20,316 nt of DNA from an uncultured Blautia sp. Its GTDB lineage: Bacteria > Bacillota > Clostridia > Lachnospirales > Lachnospiraceae. Below, in pieces: positions 7,947 to 15,427 of this stretch; position 1 is the first letter of the stretch; every line of letters begins with the position of its first letter. The stretch covers positions 1 to 20,316 of the forward strand of contig CAKROE010000041.1 of NCBI GenBank assembly GCA_934371915.1. Direction: 5' to 3'. Made by a program: the position numbers and the translations under genes. The notes beneath the pieces are model-generated. The model saw nothing but the letters and a program-made list of their open reading frames with translations, did not search any database and was not told where the DNA came from.

Positions 7947-7957
7947 ACATCTATTCG
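7944..7957 (-). promoter_or_regulatory. LexA (SOS) box upstream of ruvAB
   Basis: The minus strand reads CGAATAGATGTTTG, which matches 13 of 14 positions of the Gram-positive LexA/DinR consensus CGAACRNRYGTTYG; only position 5 (T for C) differs. It overlaps the -35 element of the ruvAB promoter. ruvAB belongs to the LexA regulon in Bacillus subtilis and many other bacteria, so both place and target fit SOS control. Confidence 0.75.
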
Positions 7958-7984
7958 AATAAATCAGCGGACACTCCGGCATGC

Positions 7985-8018
7985 AAAAATCCGGCGAAGG
8001 AAAATTCCTCCGCCGGAT
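7985..8018 (-). terminator. rho-independent terminator of the rnf operon
   Basis: CGCCGGAT (8011-8018) and ATCCGGCG (7989-7996) pair, and the stem extends inward through the GAGG/CCTT arms with one G-U wobble, leaving a small A/T loop. On the minus strand it is followed by TTTTTGC (the T run is 7989-7985). It begins 15 bases past the rnfB stop. Confidence 0.92.
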
Positions 8019-8032
8019 CATCCAGGCTGTAC

Positions 8033-8824
8033 TTAAAGAATAACGTGTCTCGGGCATGCTTCTTTACATGCACCACAGTTTGTACACTTGTCATAATCAA
8101 TATGTGCACAGAAGTCTGTAACAGTGATCGCACCGTTTGGACAGGTCTTCTCACATTTCTTGCATCCGATACATCCGATCTCACAGGCTGTTGTTACTGC
8201 TTTGCCTTTTGCAGTAGAACTGCATCCTACGAAGGTCTGCTGTTCGTATGGTGCAAGTTCGATCAGGTGATGCGGACATTTGGCGATACATTTGCCGCAG
8301 GCTTTACATGCTTCGCGGTCAACGACTGCAACACCGTTTACGATATGGATCGCATCAAACGGACAGGCTTTTACACAGCTTCCGAATCCCATACAGCCGT
8401 AATTGCAGGCTTTGGATCCGCCGCCCGGGATAAATGCCATCATTTCACAGTCTTCTACACCGGTATAAGTGTAATTGTCGTTTGTTTTTTCACAGGTACC
8501 GGTACATTTTACAAATGCAGCCATACGGGTGGATTCTACAACTTCCTGTCCCATGATTCCCGCGATCACTTTGCCGACTGCTTCTCCGCCTACCGGACAG
8601 GCATTGACAGGTGCTTCGCCTTTTGCGATTGCAGCTGCCAGACCGTCACAGCCGGGATAGCCGCATCCACCGCAGTTGTTTCCCGGAAGGGCTTCACGAA
8701 CTGCAACTTCACGTTCATCTGTTTCAACAGCAAATTTCTTGCCGGCAACGCTCAGGAAAATACCGATAAAGAGGCCGACGGCTGCAACAACTACGGTTGC
8801 GGTAATAATTGCTCCAATATTCAT
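8033..8824 (-). CDS. rnfB: Rnf complex iron-sulfur subunit RnfB
   Basis: A 263-residue subunit of the Rnf complex, thought to take electrons from reduced ferredoxin. Residues about 4-26 form a membrane anchor. C51, C54, C59 and C76 form the N-terminal RnfB-type 4Fe-4S site. The C-terminal part holds four ferredoxin-like cysteine sets: C140/C144/C150/C154, C173/C176/C179/C183, C218/C221/C224/C228 and C247/C250/C253/C257. Extra cysteines stand at 107, 111, 126, 201, 214 and 239. This is richer than the two ferredoxin sites of gammaproteobacterial RnfB and fits the clostridial form. ATG 8824 has AGGAGG ahead. It is the last gene of the operon, 12 bases after rnfA, and is followed by a terminator. 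The N-terminal hydrophobic segment places the protein at the cytoplasmic membrane. Confidence 0.97.
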   Translation of the reverse strand: MNIGAIITATVVVAAVGLFIGIFLSVAGKKFAVETDEREVAVREALPGNNCGGCGYPGCDGLAAAIAKGEAPVNACPVGGEAVGKVIAGIMGQEVVESTRMAAFVKCTGTCEKTNDNYTYTGVEDCEMMAFIPGGGSKACNYGCMGFGSCVKACPFDAIHIVNGVAVVDREACKACGKCIAKCPHHLIELAPYEQQTFVGCSSTAKGKAVTTACEIGCIGCKKCEKTCPNGAITVTDFCAHIDYDKCTNCGACKEACPRHVIL

Positions 8825-8836
8825 AACGACGCCTCC

Positions 8837-9412
8837 TTAAATTAATCCTGAAAATCCGAAGAATGCAATCGCCATCAGACCTGCTGTAAGAAGTACAGTA
8901 GGGAATCCTTTGAAAGCTTCCGGAATATCATTATACTGAATTTTTTCACGGATACCGGCCATCAGTGTAATGGAAATCGTAAAACCTACAGCTGTGGCAA
9001 ATCCGTTGACGGTACCCTGAAGAATGTTGTATTCGTCCTGTACGTTTGTAAGTGCAACACCAAGAACTGCACAGTTTGTTGTGATCAGAGGAAGGTATAC
9101 ACCAAGTGCCTGATAAAGAGATGGAACACATTTTTTGAGGAACATCTCTACAAACTGAACCAGTGCGGCAATGATCAGGATAAATACGATTGTCTGCAAA
9201 TACTCCATGCCTGAAGGAACAAGGATAAATTTGTAGATCAGTCCGGTAACGAAGGAAGACAATGTAATAACGAATACAAGGGCTCCACCCATTCCGACTG
9301 CGGTCTCGGTTTTTTTGGAAACACCAAAGAAAGGACAGAGACCAAGGAACTGGCTCAGTACTACGTTATGGACAATGGCAGAGCTGACAAGGATAATCAA
9401 TAATTCTTTCAT
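8837..9412 (-). CDS. rnfA: Rnf complex membrane subunit RnfA
   Basis: A 191-residue integral membrane subunit with about six hydrophobic segments, homologous to RnfE and to NqrE. Two conserved cysteines sit in half-membrane motifs: C26 in LSQFLGLCPFFG and one in LITTNCAVLGVAL (about residue 113). In solved Rnf/Nqr structures the paired A and E subunits hold a 2Fe-2S cluster in the membrane through such cysteines, which allows electrons to cross it. The start ATG overlaps the rnfE stop as ATGA (9412-9409). It is followed 12 bases later by rnfB. Confidence 0.97.
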   Translation of the reverse strand: MKELLIILVSSAIVHNVVLSQFLGLCPFFGVSKKTETAVGMGGALVFVITLSSFVTGLIYKFILVPSGMEYLQTIVFILIIAALVQFVEMFLKKCVPSLYQALGVYLPLITTNCAVLGVALTNVQDEYNILQGTVNGFATAVGFTISITLMAGIREKIQYNDIPEAFKGFPTVLLTAGLMAIAFFGFSGLI

Positions 9413-10119
9413 GCCTGTTTGCCTCCTTTACACATGGTATTGTTGCAGGAATCACAGCCTGAACAGCAGCCGCATCCTTCGCTTGGATCAATTCCACGTT
9501 TTGCTGCGCCGACTTTGAATTTGTTCTGAAGTGCGGCAAGCATGGCAAGTACGAAGAATGCGCCAGGAGCAAGGATAAAGATTGTGATCGGCTCATATCC
9601 CATTTTGCCGTCAGCGGCAAGCGGAAGGATCTGTTGTCCGAAGATCTGGCCTGCGCCGAGAAGTTCACGGACTGCACCGATGCAGGTGATACTTAAGGTA
9701 AATCCAAGTCCCATTCCGATACCATCAAAGAGAGATGGAATTGGCGGATTTTTGGAGGCATATGCTTCAGCACGGCCAAGGATGATACAGTTTACTACGA
9801 TCAGCGGGATGTAAATACCGAGTGCGGAATACAGACTCGGGATAAAGCCCTGCAGGAGCATCTGTACGATGGTAACGAAAGATGCTACGACAACGATAAA
9901 CGCAGGCATACGTACACCATCCGGAATGAATTTTCTCAGAAGAGAGATCATCAGGTTGGACATTGCAAGGACAACTGTAGTTGTAAGTCCCATTCCGATA
10001 CCGTTGATTGCAGATGTTGTAACAGCCAGTGTAGGACACATGCCCAATACCAGCACAAAAGTAGGGTTTTCTTTAATAATACCGTTTACAAGACGTTCGG
10101 CAGGTGTGTTTGCTTTCAT
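9409..10119 (-). CDS. rnfE: Rnf complex membrane subunit RnfE with a cysteine-rich tail
   Basis: A 236-residue integral membrane subunit paired with RnfA. About six hydrophobic segments are visible, with conserved cysteines at C28 (LVLGMCPTLAVT) and in LIVVNCIILGRAEAYA (about residue 111), the expected ligands of the shared membrane 2Fe-2S cluster. The C-terminus is odd: residues 214-236 carry six cysteines (C216, C218, C219, C222, C225, C230) in a glycine-rich, hydrophilic tail, followed by KGGKQA. Bacterial RnfE proteins such as that of E. coli (RsxE) lack such a tail as far as I recall. The start overlaps the rnfG stop as ATGA, with a GGAGG site ahead, and the stop overlaps the rnfA start the same way. 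Confidence 0.96.
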   Translation of the reverse strand: MKANTPAERLVNGIIKENPTFVLVLGMCPTLAVTTSAINGIGMGLTTTVVLAMSNLMISLLRKFIPDGVRMPAFIVVVASFVTIVQMLLQGFIPSLYSALGIYIPLIVVNCIILGRAEAYASKNPPIPSLFDGIGMGLGFTLSITCIGAVRELLGAGQIFGQQILPLAADGKMGYEPITIFILAPGAFFVLAMLAALQNKFKVGAAKRGIDPSEGCGCCSGCDSCNNTMCKGGKQA

Positions 10120-10736
10120 GACTCTGCTCCTCCTTCCACATACCGAAATGCACAGAGACCGGCATTCACACCGTTTGTCATGGCATTTGTTGTAATGGTT
10201 GCGCCGCTGATGGCATCAATCTCGTCATCAGAAGAAGCGCCTGTTTTGGTGTAGGTGAATTTTTCTACATTTTTGTCTTTAAACTGATTCTTGAAATCGT
10301 CTGTGGTAGCTTTCATACCAAGACCTGCGGTTTCACTGATGGATAAGATGGAAATTCCATTCAGTGTTCCATCGTTCTGAACACCCATTGCGAACTGAAT
10401 ATCACCGCCGTAACCTTCAGAATCAGTAATTGTAAATGCATATCCGAGAGTTTCGCCGGAAGCATCTTCTGCCACCATGATCTCATCGATCGTCTGAGCA
10501 GAGAATCCGTTATCATTGAGATATCCGACAAGATCTTCTGCCTGACCTTTGTCATCAAGAGAATATTCGCTGAAACTGGAAGCATCTTCGAAAACAGTCT
10601 TGTAAGCTTCTTCTTTGGATTTTTCGGCCTGAGCCGCAATCGGTCCGGCTGTGATATCCTGTACGACACCAAGGGCAAGACCTGCTACCAGAGTGATCAC
10701 TGTAATGGAAATGGTATTTTTTAAGATTGTATTCAT
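10116..10736 (-). CDS. rnfG: Rnf complex FMN-binding subunit RnfG
   Basis: A 206-residue subunit with an N-terminal membrane anchor (about residues 8-27) and an extracytoplasmic FMN-binding domain. The flavinylation motif is S177-G-A-T180-I-T: FMN is attached to the threonine through a phosphoester bond by the flavin transferase ApbE, which is not encoded in this window. A conserved ETAGLGMK segment (about 135-142) belongs to the FMN-binding domain. The start overlaps the rnfD stop as ATGA (10736-10733), and the stop overlaps the rnfE start in the same way. Confidence 0.97.
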   Translation of the reverse strand: MNTILKNTISITVITLVAGLALGVVQDITAGPIAAQAEKSKEEAYKTVFEDASSFSEYSLDDKGQAEDLVGYLNDNGFSAQTIDEIMVAEDASGETLGYAFTITDSEGYGGDIQFAMGVQNDGTLNGISILSISETAGLGMKATTDDFKNQFKDKNVEKFTYTKTGASSDDEIDAISGATITTNAMTNGVNAGLCAFRYVEGGAES

Positions 10737-11713
10737 GCTTTTTTACCTCCTTTTCCAAAGGCAACCGGCTTAGTTGCTTTTTCGATGATCGGAACCAGAA
10801 GGTTGCAGAAAATGATTGCATAGGAAACACCTTCTGCGGAGCCGCCGAAGAGACGGAAAACGGCAGTTACAATACCAAGGCAGCAGCCATATACGAGCTG
10901 GCCCTTTGGTGTGATCGGTGTGGTGACATAATCAGTTGCCATGAACCATGCACCGAGCATCAGACCGCCTCCAAAAAGATGGCTGAGCAGGTAATTTACG
11001 TCAAAGCCCATTCCGGAGCCGAGCATGTAAAGGATTACAAATACAGCAAAGCTTCCGATGTATGTAAGCGGCACTTTAAAATCGATTACTTTAAAAGCAA
11101 GAAGGATCACTGCACCGATCAGGATCGCAATTGCAGAAGTTTCACCGATTGTTCCGTGAATATTACCGATAAACAGGTTTTTTACCGGAATGGAATCTGC
11201 TGTAAATCCACTGTTTTTGAGTTCGGCAAGTGCAGTCGCACCTGTAACGGTATCAATACAGTGGTATCCGCTGAGCTTGTCCACTGCGAAATTAGTCATT
11301 TTGCCTGCAAAAGAAATCATCAGGAAACATCTTGCAGCAAGTGCCGGGTTCATGAAGTTCTGACCGAGACCGCCGAAAAGCTGTTTTACTACGATGATTG
11401 CAAAAGCACTGCCAAGTACCGGCATCCACAGCGGAATCTGCGGTGGCATGTTGAGTGCAAGCAGAAGGCCTGTTACTACTGCACTGAAATCGTTGATGGT
11501 GTTCTTTTTATGCATCAGACGGTTATACAGCCATTCAAAGAAAACGCTGGACGCAACCGTCACAAGTACAACAAGAAGTGCACGGAAGCCGAAGTTCCAG
11601 ATACCAAACAGTGTGGTTGGAAGCAGCGCGATCACAACGAGCTGCATGATTCGGCTGGTTGTCATTTTGTCCCTGACATGGGGATTAGATGATACGTTAT
11701 ACATTTGTTCCAT
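10733..11713 (-). CDS. rnfD: Rnf complex membrane subunit RnfD
   Basis: A 326-residue integral membrane subunit with about nine or ten hydrophobic segments, homologous to NqrB. A T-G-A-T160 motif marks the threonine expected to carry covalent FMN, as in the RnfD/NqrB family. FGGLGQNFMNPALAARCFL (about 113-131) and the GGGLMLGAWFMATDYVTTP region are typical of the family. Together with A and E it forms the membrane core linked to ion transport; whether Na+ or H+ is moved cannot be read from the sequence with confidence. ATG 11713 has GGGGAGG 8 bases ahead. It starts 14 bases after rnfC and its stop overlaps rnfG. Confidence 0.97.
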   Translation of the reverse strand: MEQMYNVSSNPHVRDKMTTSRIMQLVVIALLPTTLFGIWNFGFRALLVVLVTVASSVFFEWLYNRLMHKKNTINDFSAVVTGLLLALNMPPQIPLWMPVLGSAFAIIVVKQLFGGLGQNFMNPALAARCFLMISFAGKMTNFAVDKLSGYHCIDTVTGATALAELKNSGFTADSIPVKNLFIGNIHGTIGETSAIAILIGAVILLAFKVIDFKVPLTYIGSFAVFVILYMLGSGMGFDVNYLLSHLFGGGLMLGAWFMATDYVTTPITPKGQLVYGCCLGIVTAVFRLFGGSAEGVSYAIIFCNLLVPIIEKATKPVAFGKGGKKA

Positions 11714-11727
11714 TTCTTTTCCTCCCC

Positions 11728-13050
11728 TTATTTCTTCCTGCGGCTGGCAAGAACCATTTTACGCATGGATTTGATGCTCTGGGTCAGTGGTCTCTTTGCA
11801 GGACAGATATAACTGCAGCAGCCACATTCGCAGCATTCCATGCCATCCATTGCCTCAAAGCCTGCCATATCACCACGCTCTGCCAGTTTGGCAAGACGGG
11901 CAGGAAGAACGTGGCCGGGACAGACACTTACACAGCGGCCGCAGTTGATGCAGGCTGTCTGGATTTCCTGTGCTTCGGATACAGCATCATGTTCAAGGAA
12001 CAGGAATGCAGAAGTTGTTTTGGTACATGGTACATGAAGGTCATATAAAGCAAATCCCATCATAGGACCACCGGAAATTGCTTTGGCAATTTTGGCTTTC
12101 AGTCCGCCGGCAGCATCTACCAGTTCAGACATATCAGTACCGGAAAGAACGAGAAGGTTCTTTGGCTCTTTGATGCCATCACCGGACATTGTAACAACAC
12201 GGCTGTTGACCGGTCTTCCGAGAATAACGGCCTTGTATACGGAGATTACGGTTTCAACATTGTCTACTACGCATCCTACATCAGCAGGAAGCATGCTGGA
12301 GTTGATCTCACGTCCTGTTGCTGCATAGATCAGGGTACGCTCACCACCCTGTGGGTATTTGGTCATGACTTCTTTTACTTCAATACGGTCGATGTCTTTG
12401 ACCAGTTCTTTCATTTTGGCGATGCAGTCCGGTTTGTTGTCTTCGATACAGATATAACCTTTTGCGGAATCAAAAAGAGTCAGGATAACCTGAAGTCCTT
12501 TTACGACTTTTTCCGGTTCTTCGATCATACGGCGATAGTCGCTGGTAATATAAGGTTCGCACTCTGCTCCGTTTACAAGAATATATTCGATCTTGGAAGG
12601 ATCCTTCGGTGCAAGTTTAACATGTGTCGGGAAGCCGGCACCACCCATACCTACTACACCGCCTTCTTTGATACGGTTCAGGATTTCTTCCTTTGTCAGA
12701 TCTTCCAGACGAGCCTCCTGGTATTCGACTTCCTGATACTGCTGGTCGTTTTCGATTACGATACAGTCGACCATAGATCCGGTAGCATTCAGATGTTTCT
12801 CAATGCCTTTTACGGTACCGGATACAGATGCATGCAGCGGCACGGAAACAAATCCGCCTGCATCCGCAATTTTCTGTCCGGCAAGAACTGTGTCACCCTT
12901 TTTTACACACGGAACAGATGGAGCACCAATGTGCTGAGAAAGTGGATAGACCAGATCACCCTTTGGGAGATACTTCTCAATCGGATGGTCTTTAGATAGT
13001 TCCTTACCTTCGTAAGGATGGATTCCGCCCCTAAAGGTCAGTTTTCCCAT
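11728..13050 (-). CDS. rnfC: Rnf complex NADH-binding iron-sulfur subunit RnfC
   Basis: A 440-residue peripheral subunit that carries the NAD(H) site of the ferredoxin:NAD+ oxidoreductase. The nucleotide/FMN-binding region shows the glycine-rich GVVGMGGAGFPTHVKL (about 132-148), as in complex I NuoF. A SLBB-like part follows, then two 4Fe-4S motifs: C367-xx-C370-xx-C373-xxx-C377-P and C406-xx-C409-xx-C412-xxx-C416-P. The N-terminus (FRGGIHPYEGKELS) is the usual RnfC start. The length agrees with clostridial RnfC rather than the longer, repeat-bearing enterobacterial RsxC. It is the first gene of the rnfCDGEAB operon. ATG 13050 has AGGAGG 8 bases ahead. Confidence 0.98.
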   Translation of the reverse strand: MGKLTFRGGIHPYEGKELSKDHPIEKYLPKGDLVYPLSQHIGAPSVPCVKKGDTVLAGQKIADAGGFVSVPLHASVSGTVKGIEKHLNATGSMVDCIVIENDQQYQEVEYQEARLEDLTKEEILNRIKEGGVVGMGGAGFPTHVKLAPKDPSKIEYILVNGAECEPYITSDYRRMIEEPEKVVKGLQVILTLFDSAKGYICIEDNKPDCIAKMKELVKDIDRIEVKEVMTKYPQGGERTLIYAATGREINSSMLPADVGCVVDNVETVISVYKAVILGRPVNSRVVTMSGDGIKEPKNLLVLSGTDMSELVDAAGGLKAKIAKAISGGPMMGFALYDLHVPCTKTTSAFLFLEHDAVSEAQEIQTACINCGRCVSVCPGHVLPARLAKLAERGDMAGFEAMDGMECCECGCCSYICPAKRPLTQSIKSMRKMVLASRRKK

Positions 13051-13070
13051 ATATTTTTCCTCCTTATTTT

Positions 13071-13091
13071 ATAAGCATCAGTACTGCTTAT
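13071..13091 (-). promoter_or_regulatory. hairpin and mini-ORFs in the rnf leader
   Basis: On the minus strand, ATAAGCA (13091-13085) and TGCTTAT (13077-13071) form a 7-bp stem with a 7-base loop, ending about 8 bases before the AGGAGG of rnfC. Two tiny frames lie in the leader: ATG 13108 to TAA 13088 (M-K-K-K-R-V) and an ATG at 13079 inside the hairpin, reading M-L-I-K before a TAA next to the Shine-Dalgarno. Neither has a good ribosome-binding site. No known riboswitch was recognised. Confidence 0.35.
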
Positions 13092-13127
13092 ACTCTTTTC
13101 TTTTTCATGTCCGGTCACTGCCTGTTT

Positions 13128-13161
13128 TGTTCATATTAACAGTAACTCTAAATATACTATA
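13128..13161 (-). promoter_or_regulatory. weak candidate rnf promoter with a nearby dyad
   Basis: On the minus strand TATAGT (13161-13156) could be a -10 element, but no good -35 is found 16-18 bases upstream; the closest match to TTGACA is TTGATA, 23 bases away. The imperfect dyad TGTTCATATTAACA (13128-13141 as read on plus) lies just after the likely start of transcription. It resembles half-sites of the redox repressor Rex but with a shorter spacing, so I do not assign it. Confidence 0.3.
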
Positions 13162-13207
13162 CATCTTTTTGGAGAAAAATTCACTATCAAATTTTCAAAA
13201 TATTGTG

Positions 13208-13213
13208 TATAAT
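13208..13213 (+). promoter_or_regulatory. -10 element of the YprB-like gene
   Basis: A perfect TATAAT lies 30 bases before the ATG at 13244, in an A/T-rich stretch. No convincing -35 hexamer is seen 16-18 bases upstream. An AAAGGG ribosome-binding site (13228-13232) follows. The rnf operon is transcribed divergently from the same 193-base gap. Confidence 0.5.
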
Positions 13214-13243
13214 TAAATACAATCATGAAAGGGATAAAAGACT

Positions 13244-14266
13244 ATGATTGTTAAAAAAATACCTATTTTACAAGGGTTTCCGGCACCTGACACCGTTAAT
13301 TATTTGTCGAATGCCAAAAATAAATTGTCAGAAAATAGTGCAATTTTTTACGATATTGAGACAACAGGACTATCAAGATATACTGCTTCTGTCTATCTGA
13401 TCGGAGCGGTGCATTATGAGGAAAATCAGTGGATACTTTACCAGTGGATGGCTGAAAATGCGGAGGAAGAAGCTTCTGTTTTACAGGAATTTTCTGTGTT
13501 TCTGGAAAATGCGGGGTATACGATACAGTATAATGGAAATCGTTTTGACCAGCCTTTTCTGGAAGAACGTTATCGGAAATACAAAATGGACTCTCCGTTT
13601 GCAGAAAAAACATCTGTAGATCTCTATCAGTTGTTAAAACCATGTCAGAGTTTACTCAAACTGACCAGAATGAAACAGCCGGATCTGGAAAATCTTGTGG
13701 GAATTCATAACAGAAAATACGTAGATGGAGGCCAATGTATCCGCCTTTACAGGAATTTTGTAAAAAAACAGCTACCGGAAATTGGATCGGAGGTTATGGG
13801 ACATAATGAAGAAGATTTGCTGGGTCTTGGAAAAATCTTTCCGCTGCTCTCTTTACGGAAGCTTTATGATGGAGAATATCATCCGAAGCAGTGCGAAGTG
13901 ATCGGTCAGGAACTGAAAATGACACTGGAGCTTCCTACAGCGGTTCCGTTAAATGTTTCCTGCGGAAATACTTCCTTTTATCTGACGGTATCTGATCAGG
14001 AAGCAAAGATCCTTGTACATCTGAATGACGGAAAACTGCGTCAGTATTATCGGAATTATAAAGATTATGAATATATTCCGGGCGAAGATACGGCAATGCC
14101 AAAATCCATCAGTAAATATATGGATAAAAGTCTTCGCGTTGCAGCAACACCGCAGACCTGCTATACCTGGTTTCGGTGCGACGAAAGTTTTGTAAATGAT
14201 CCAGTAAAACAAATGCAGTATCTGACGCATTCACTTCCGTTCTTCCTTGATAATCTGGACAAATAA
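13244..14266 (+). CDS. ribonuclease H-like DEDD exonuclease, YprB-like
   Basis: A 340-residue protein, the only plus-strand gene. The N-terminal 200 residues have the RNase_H_2/YprB exonuclease pattern: Exo I FYDIETTGLS with D37 and E39, Exo II YNGNRFDQPFL with D102, a further D126 in VDLYQLLKP, and Exo III H187-N-E-E-D191. All four acidic residues for two-metal catalysis are present. In most members the Exo III motif starts with Tyr (Y-N-x-x-D); here it is His at the same spacing. Residues about 210-340 form a C-terminal region I do not recognise. In Bacillus subtilis yprB neighbours the helicase gene yprA; no helicase is next to it here. Nucleic acid substrate and role are unknown. ATG 13244 with AAAGGG ahead is the clear start. 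It converges on rpsA. Confidence 0.82.
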   Translation: MIVKKIPILQGFPAPDTVNYLSNAKNKLSENSAIFYDIETTGLSRYTASVYLIGAVHYEENQWILYQWMAENAEEEASVLQEFSVFLENAGYTIQYNGNRFDQPFLEERYRKYKMDSPFAEKTSVDLYQLLKPCQSLLKLTRMKQPDLENLVGIHNRKYVDGGQCIRLYRNFVKKQLPEIGSEVMGHNEEDLLGLGKIFPLLSLRKLYDGEYHPKQCEVIGQELKMTLELPTAVPLNVSCGNTSFYLTVSDQEAKILVHLNDGKLRQYYRNYKDYEYIPGEDTAMPKSISKYMDKSLRVAATPQTCYTWFRCDESFVNDPVKQMQYLTHSLPFFLDNLDK

Positions 14267-14306
14267 TCAGTGGACGCGCCACCGACGTTTCCTTAATAGG
14301 TAATGT

Positions 14307-14338
14307 AAAAAAAGCCCCGACGATTTCGCCGGGGCTTT
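14307..14338 (-). terminator. strong terminator between rpsA and the YprB-like gene
   Basis: AAAGCCCCG (14311-14319) pairs with CGGGGCTTT (14330-14338), with an inner CG/CG pair around a small loop. On the minus strand seven T residues follow (14313-14307), so it ends the rpsA transcript. On the plus strand only TTT then AAAA follows the stem, so it may work less well for the YprB-like gene, but the convergent layout suggests shared use. Confidence 0.93.
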
Positions 14339-14350
14339 AAAACTCTGAAA

Positions 14351-15427
14351 TTATTCTTCTGTAGCTTCTTCAGCCGGAGCTTCCAGAGCTTTCATACTAA
14401 GGCTGATCTTCTTGTCTTCGCCGTTGAAGTCAACAACTTTAGCCTGGATTTCCTGTCCGATAGAAAGTACATCAGATGGTTTTGCAACATGTTCTCTGGA
14501 GATCTGAGATACATGAAGAAGTGCATCGATTCCAGGTGCAAGTTCAACAAAAGCACCGAAATCTGTCATACGTGCAACTTTACCTGTAACAACATTACCT
14601 ACAGCAAAATCTTCTGCTGCGGAAAGCCATGGATTCTCTTCCGGGAATTTCATGGAAAGTGCAATTTTGTCACCATTGATCTCTTTGATGAGAACTTTAA
14701 CTTCATCACCTACATTGAAGACCTTCTTCGGGTTTTCAACTCTGCCCCAGGACATTTCGGAGATATGAAGAAGTCCGTCTGCTCCACCAAGATCAATGAA
14801 AGCACCGAAATCTGTAACATTCTTTACAGTACCGGTTACAGTATCGCCAACATGGATTTTCTCCATAAGTTCTTTCTGTTTTTCTGCTTTTTCAGCAAGA
14901 AGAAGCTGCTTGCGGTTACCGATGATGCGGCGTCTTCTTGGGTTGAATTCTGTGATAACAAATTCGATTTCTTTATCTGCATATTTGGAAAGGTCTTTTT
15001 CGTATGTGTCGGAAACAAGGCTTGCAGGAATGAATACTCTTGCTTCTTCTACGTTTACGCAAAGTCCGCCATCCAGTACCTGTGTTACAGGCGCTTTCAG
15101 TACTTCCTGTGATTCAAAAGCAGCTTCCAGACGTTTGTTGCCTTTTTCTGCAGCAAGTCTCTTGTAAGTCAGGATAACCTGTCCTTCACCGTCATTGACT
15201 TTCAGTACTTTTGCTTCCATGCTGTCACCAACATGAACTGCATCTGTGAGTACAAGTGAAGCATCATTGGAATATTCACTCTTAGTGATAATACCGTCTG
15301 CTTTATAACCGATATTCAGGATGATCTCATCATCTTTGACATCAATGACTGTACCCTGTACGATCTCTCCATTTCTGATTGTTTTTACGGAATCCTCCAG
15401 CATCTGTTCAAAACTCAATTCTGACAT
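14351..15427 (-). CDS. rpsA: 30S ribosomal protein S1 homologue, four S1 domains
   Basis: A 358-residue RNA-binding protein with four S1 (OB-fold) repeats at about 19-90, 107-178, 193-260 and 276-346. Domains 3 and 4 show the classic TVKNVTDFGAFIDL and KVARMTDFGAFVEL cores followed by GLLHISEMS and ALLHVSQIS. Domain 2 is the most diverged. The end is acidic (EAPAEEATEE). Four domains is the Firmicute size, against six in E. coli S1; in Gram-positives its part in translation is less central. The frame is open to a TTG at 15445, but that codon is part of the TTGAGGAGG Shine-Dalgarno. ATG 15427, 9 bases downstream, is the start. The first 20 bases overlap the end of ispH, so the ribosome-binding site lies within ispH. 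Confidence 0.95.
   Translation of the reverse strand: MSELSFEQMLEDSVKTIRNGEIVQGTVIDVKDDEIILNIGYKADGIITKSEYSNDASLVLTDAVHVGDSMEAKVLKVNDGEGQVILTYKRLAAEKGNKRLEAAFESQEVLKAPVTQVLDGGLCVNVEEARVFIPASLVSDTYEKDLSKYADKEIEFVITEFNPRRRRIIGNRKQLLLAEKAEKQKELMEKIHVGDTVTGTVKNVTDFGAFIDLGGADGLLHISEMSWGRVENPKKVFNVGDEVKVLIKEINGDKIALSMKFPEENPWLSAAEDFAVGNVVTGKVARMTDFGAFVELAPGIDALLHVSQISREHVAKPSDVLSIGQEIQAKVVDFNGEDKKISLSMKALEAPAEEATEE

Noticed and set aside
7872..8057. A 62-residue N-terminal extension of RuvA
   Set aside because: It would include the ruvAB promoter, the LexA box, the rnf terminator and the end of rnfB. ATG 7871 has a good ribosome-binding site and starts the conserved MISFIRG.
8045..8845. A 266-residue open frame on the plus strand opposite rnfB
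   Set aside because: It lies wholly across rnfB, whose cysteine motifs are unmistakable. Its Cys/Thr-rich composition is what the complement of that gene gives.
10727..11692. A 321-residue open frame on the plus strand opposite rnfD
   Set aside because: It is the complement of rnfD. No domain pattern, and its Cys/His/Lys-rich make-up fits a shadow of a membrane protein gene.
13126..13141. A Rex repressor site before rnf
   Set aside because: The half-sites TGTT and AACA are 6 bases apart instead of the 8 expected inside TTGTTAA-N4-TTAACAA. Left only as an unassigned dyad.
14281..14340. A strong bidirectional terminator
   Set aside because: Only the minus strand has a proper T run; on the plus strand the stem is followed by TTTAAAA. 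Called for the minus strand, with plus-strand use only possible.
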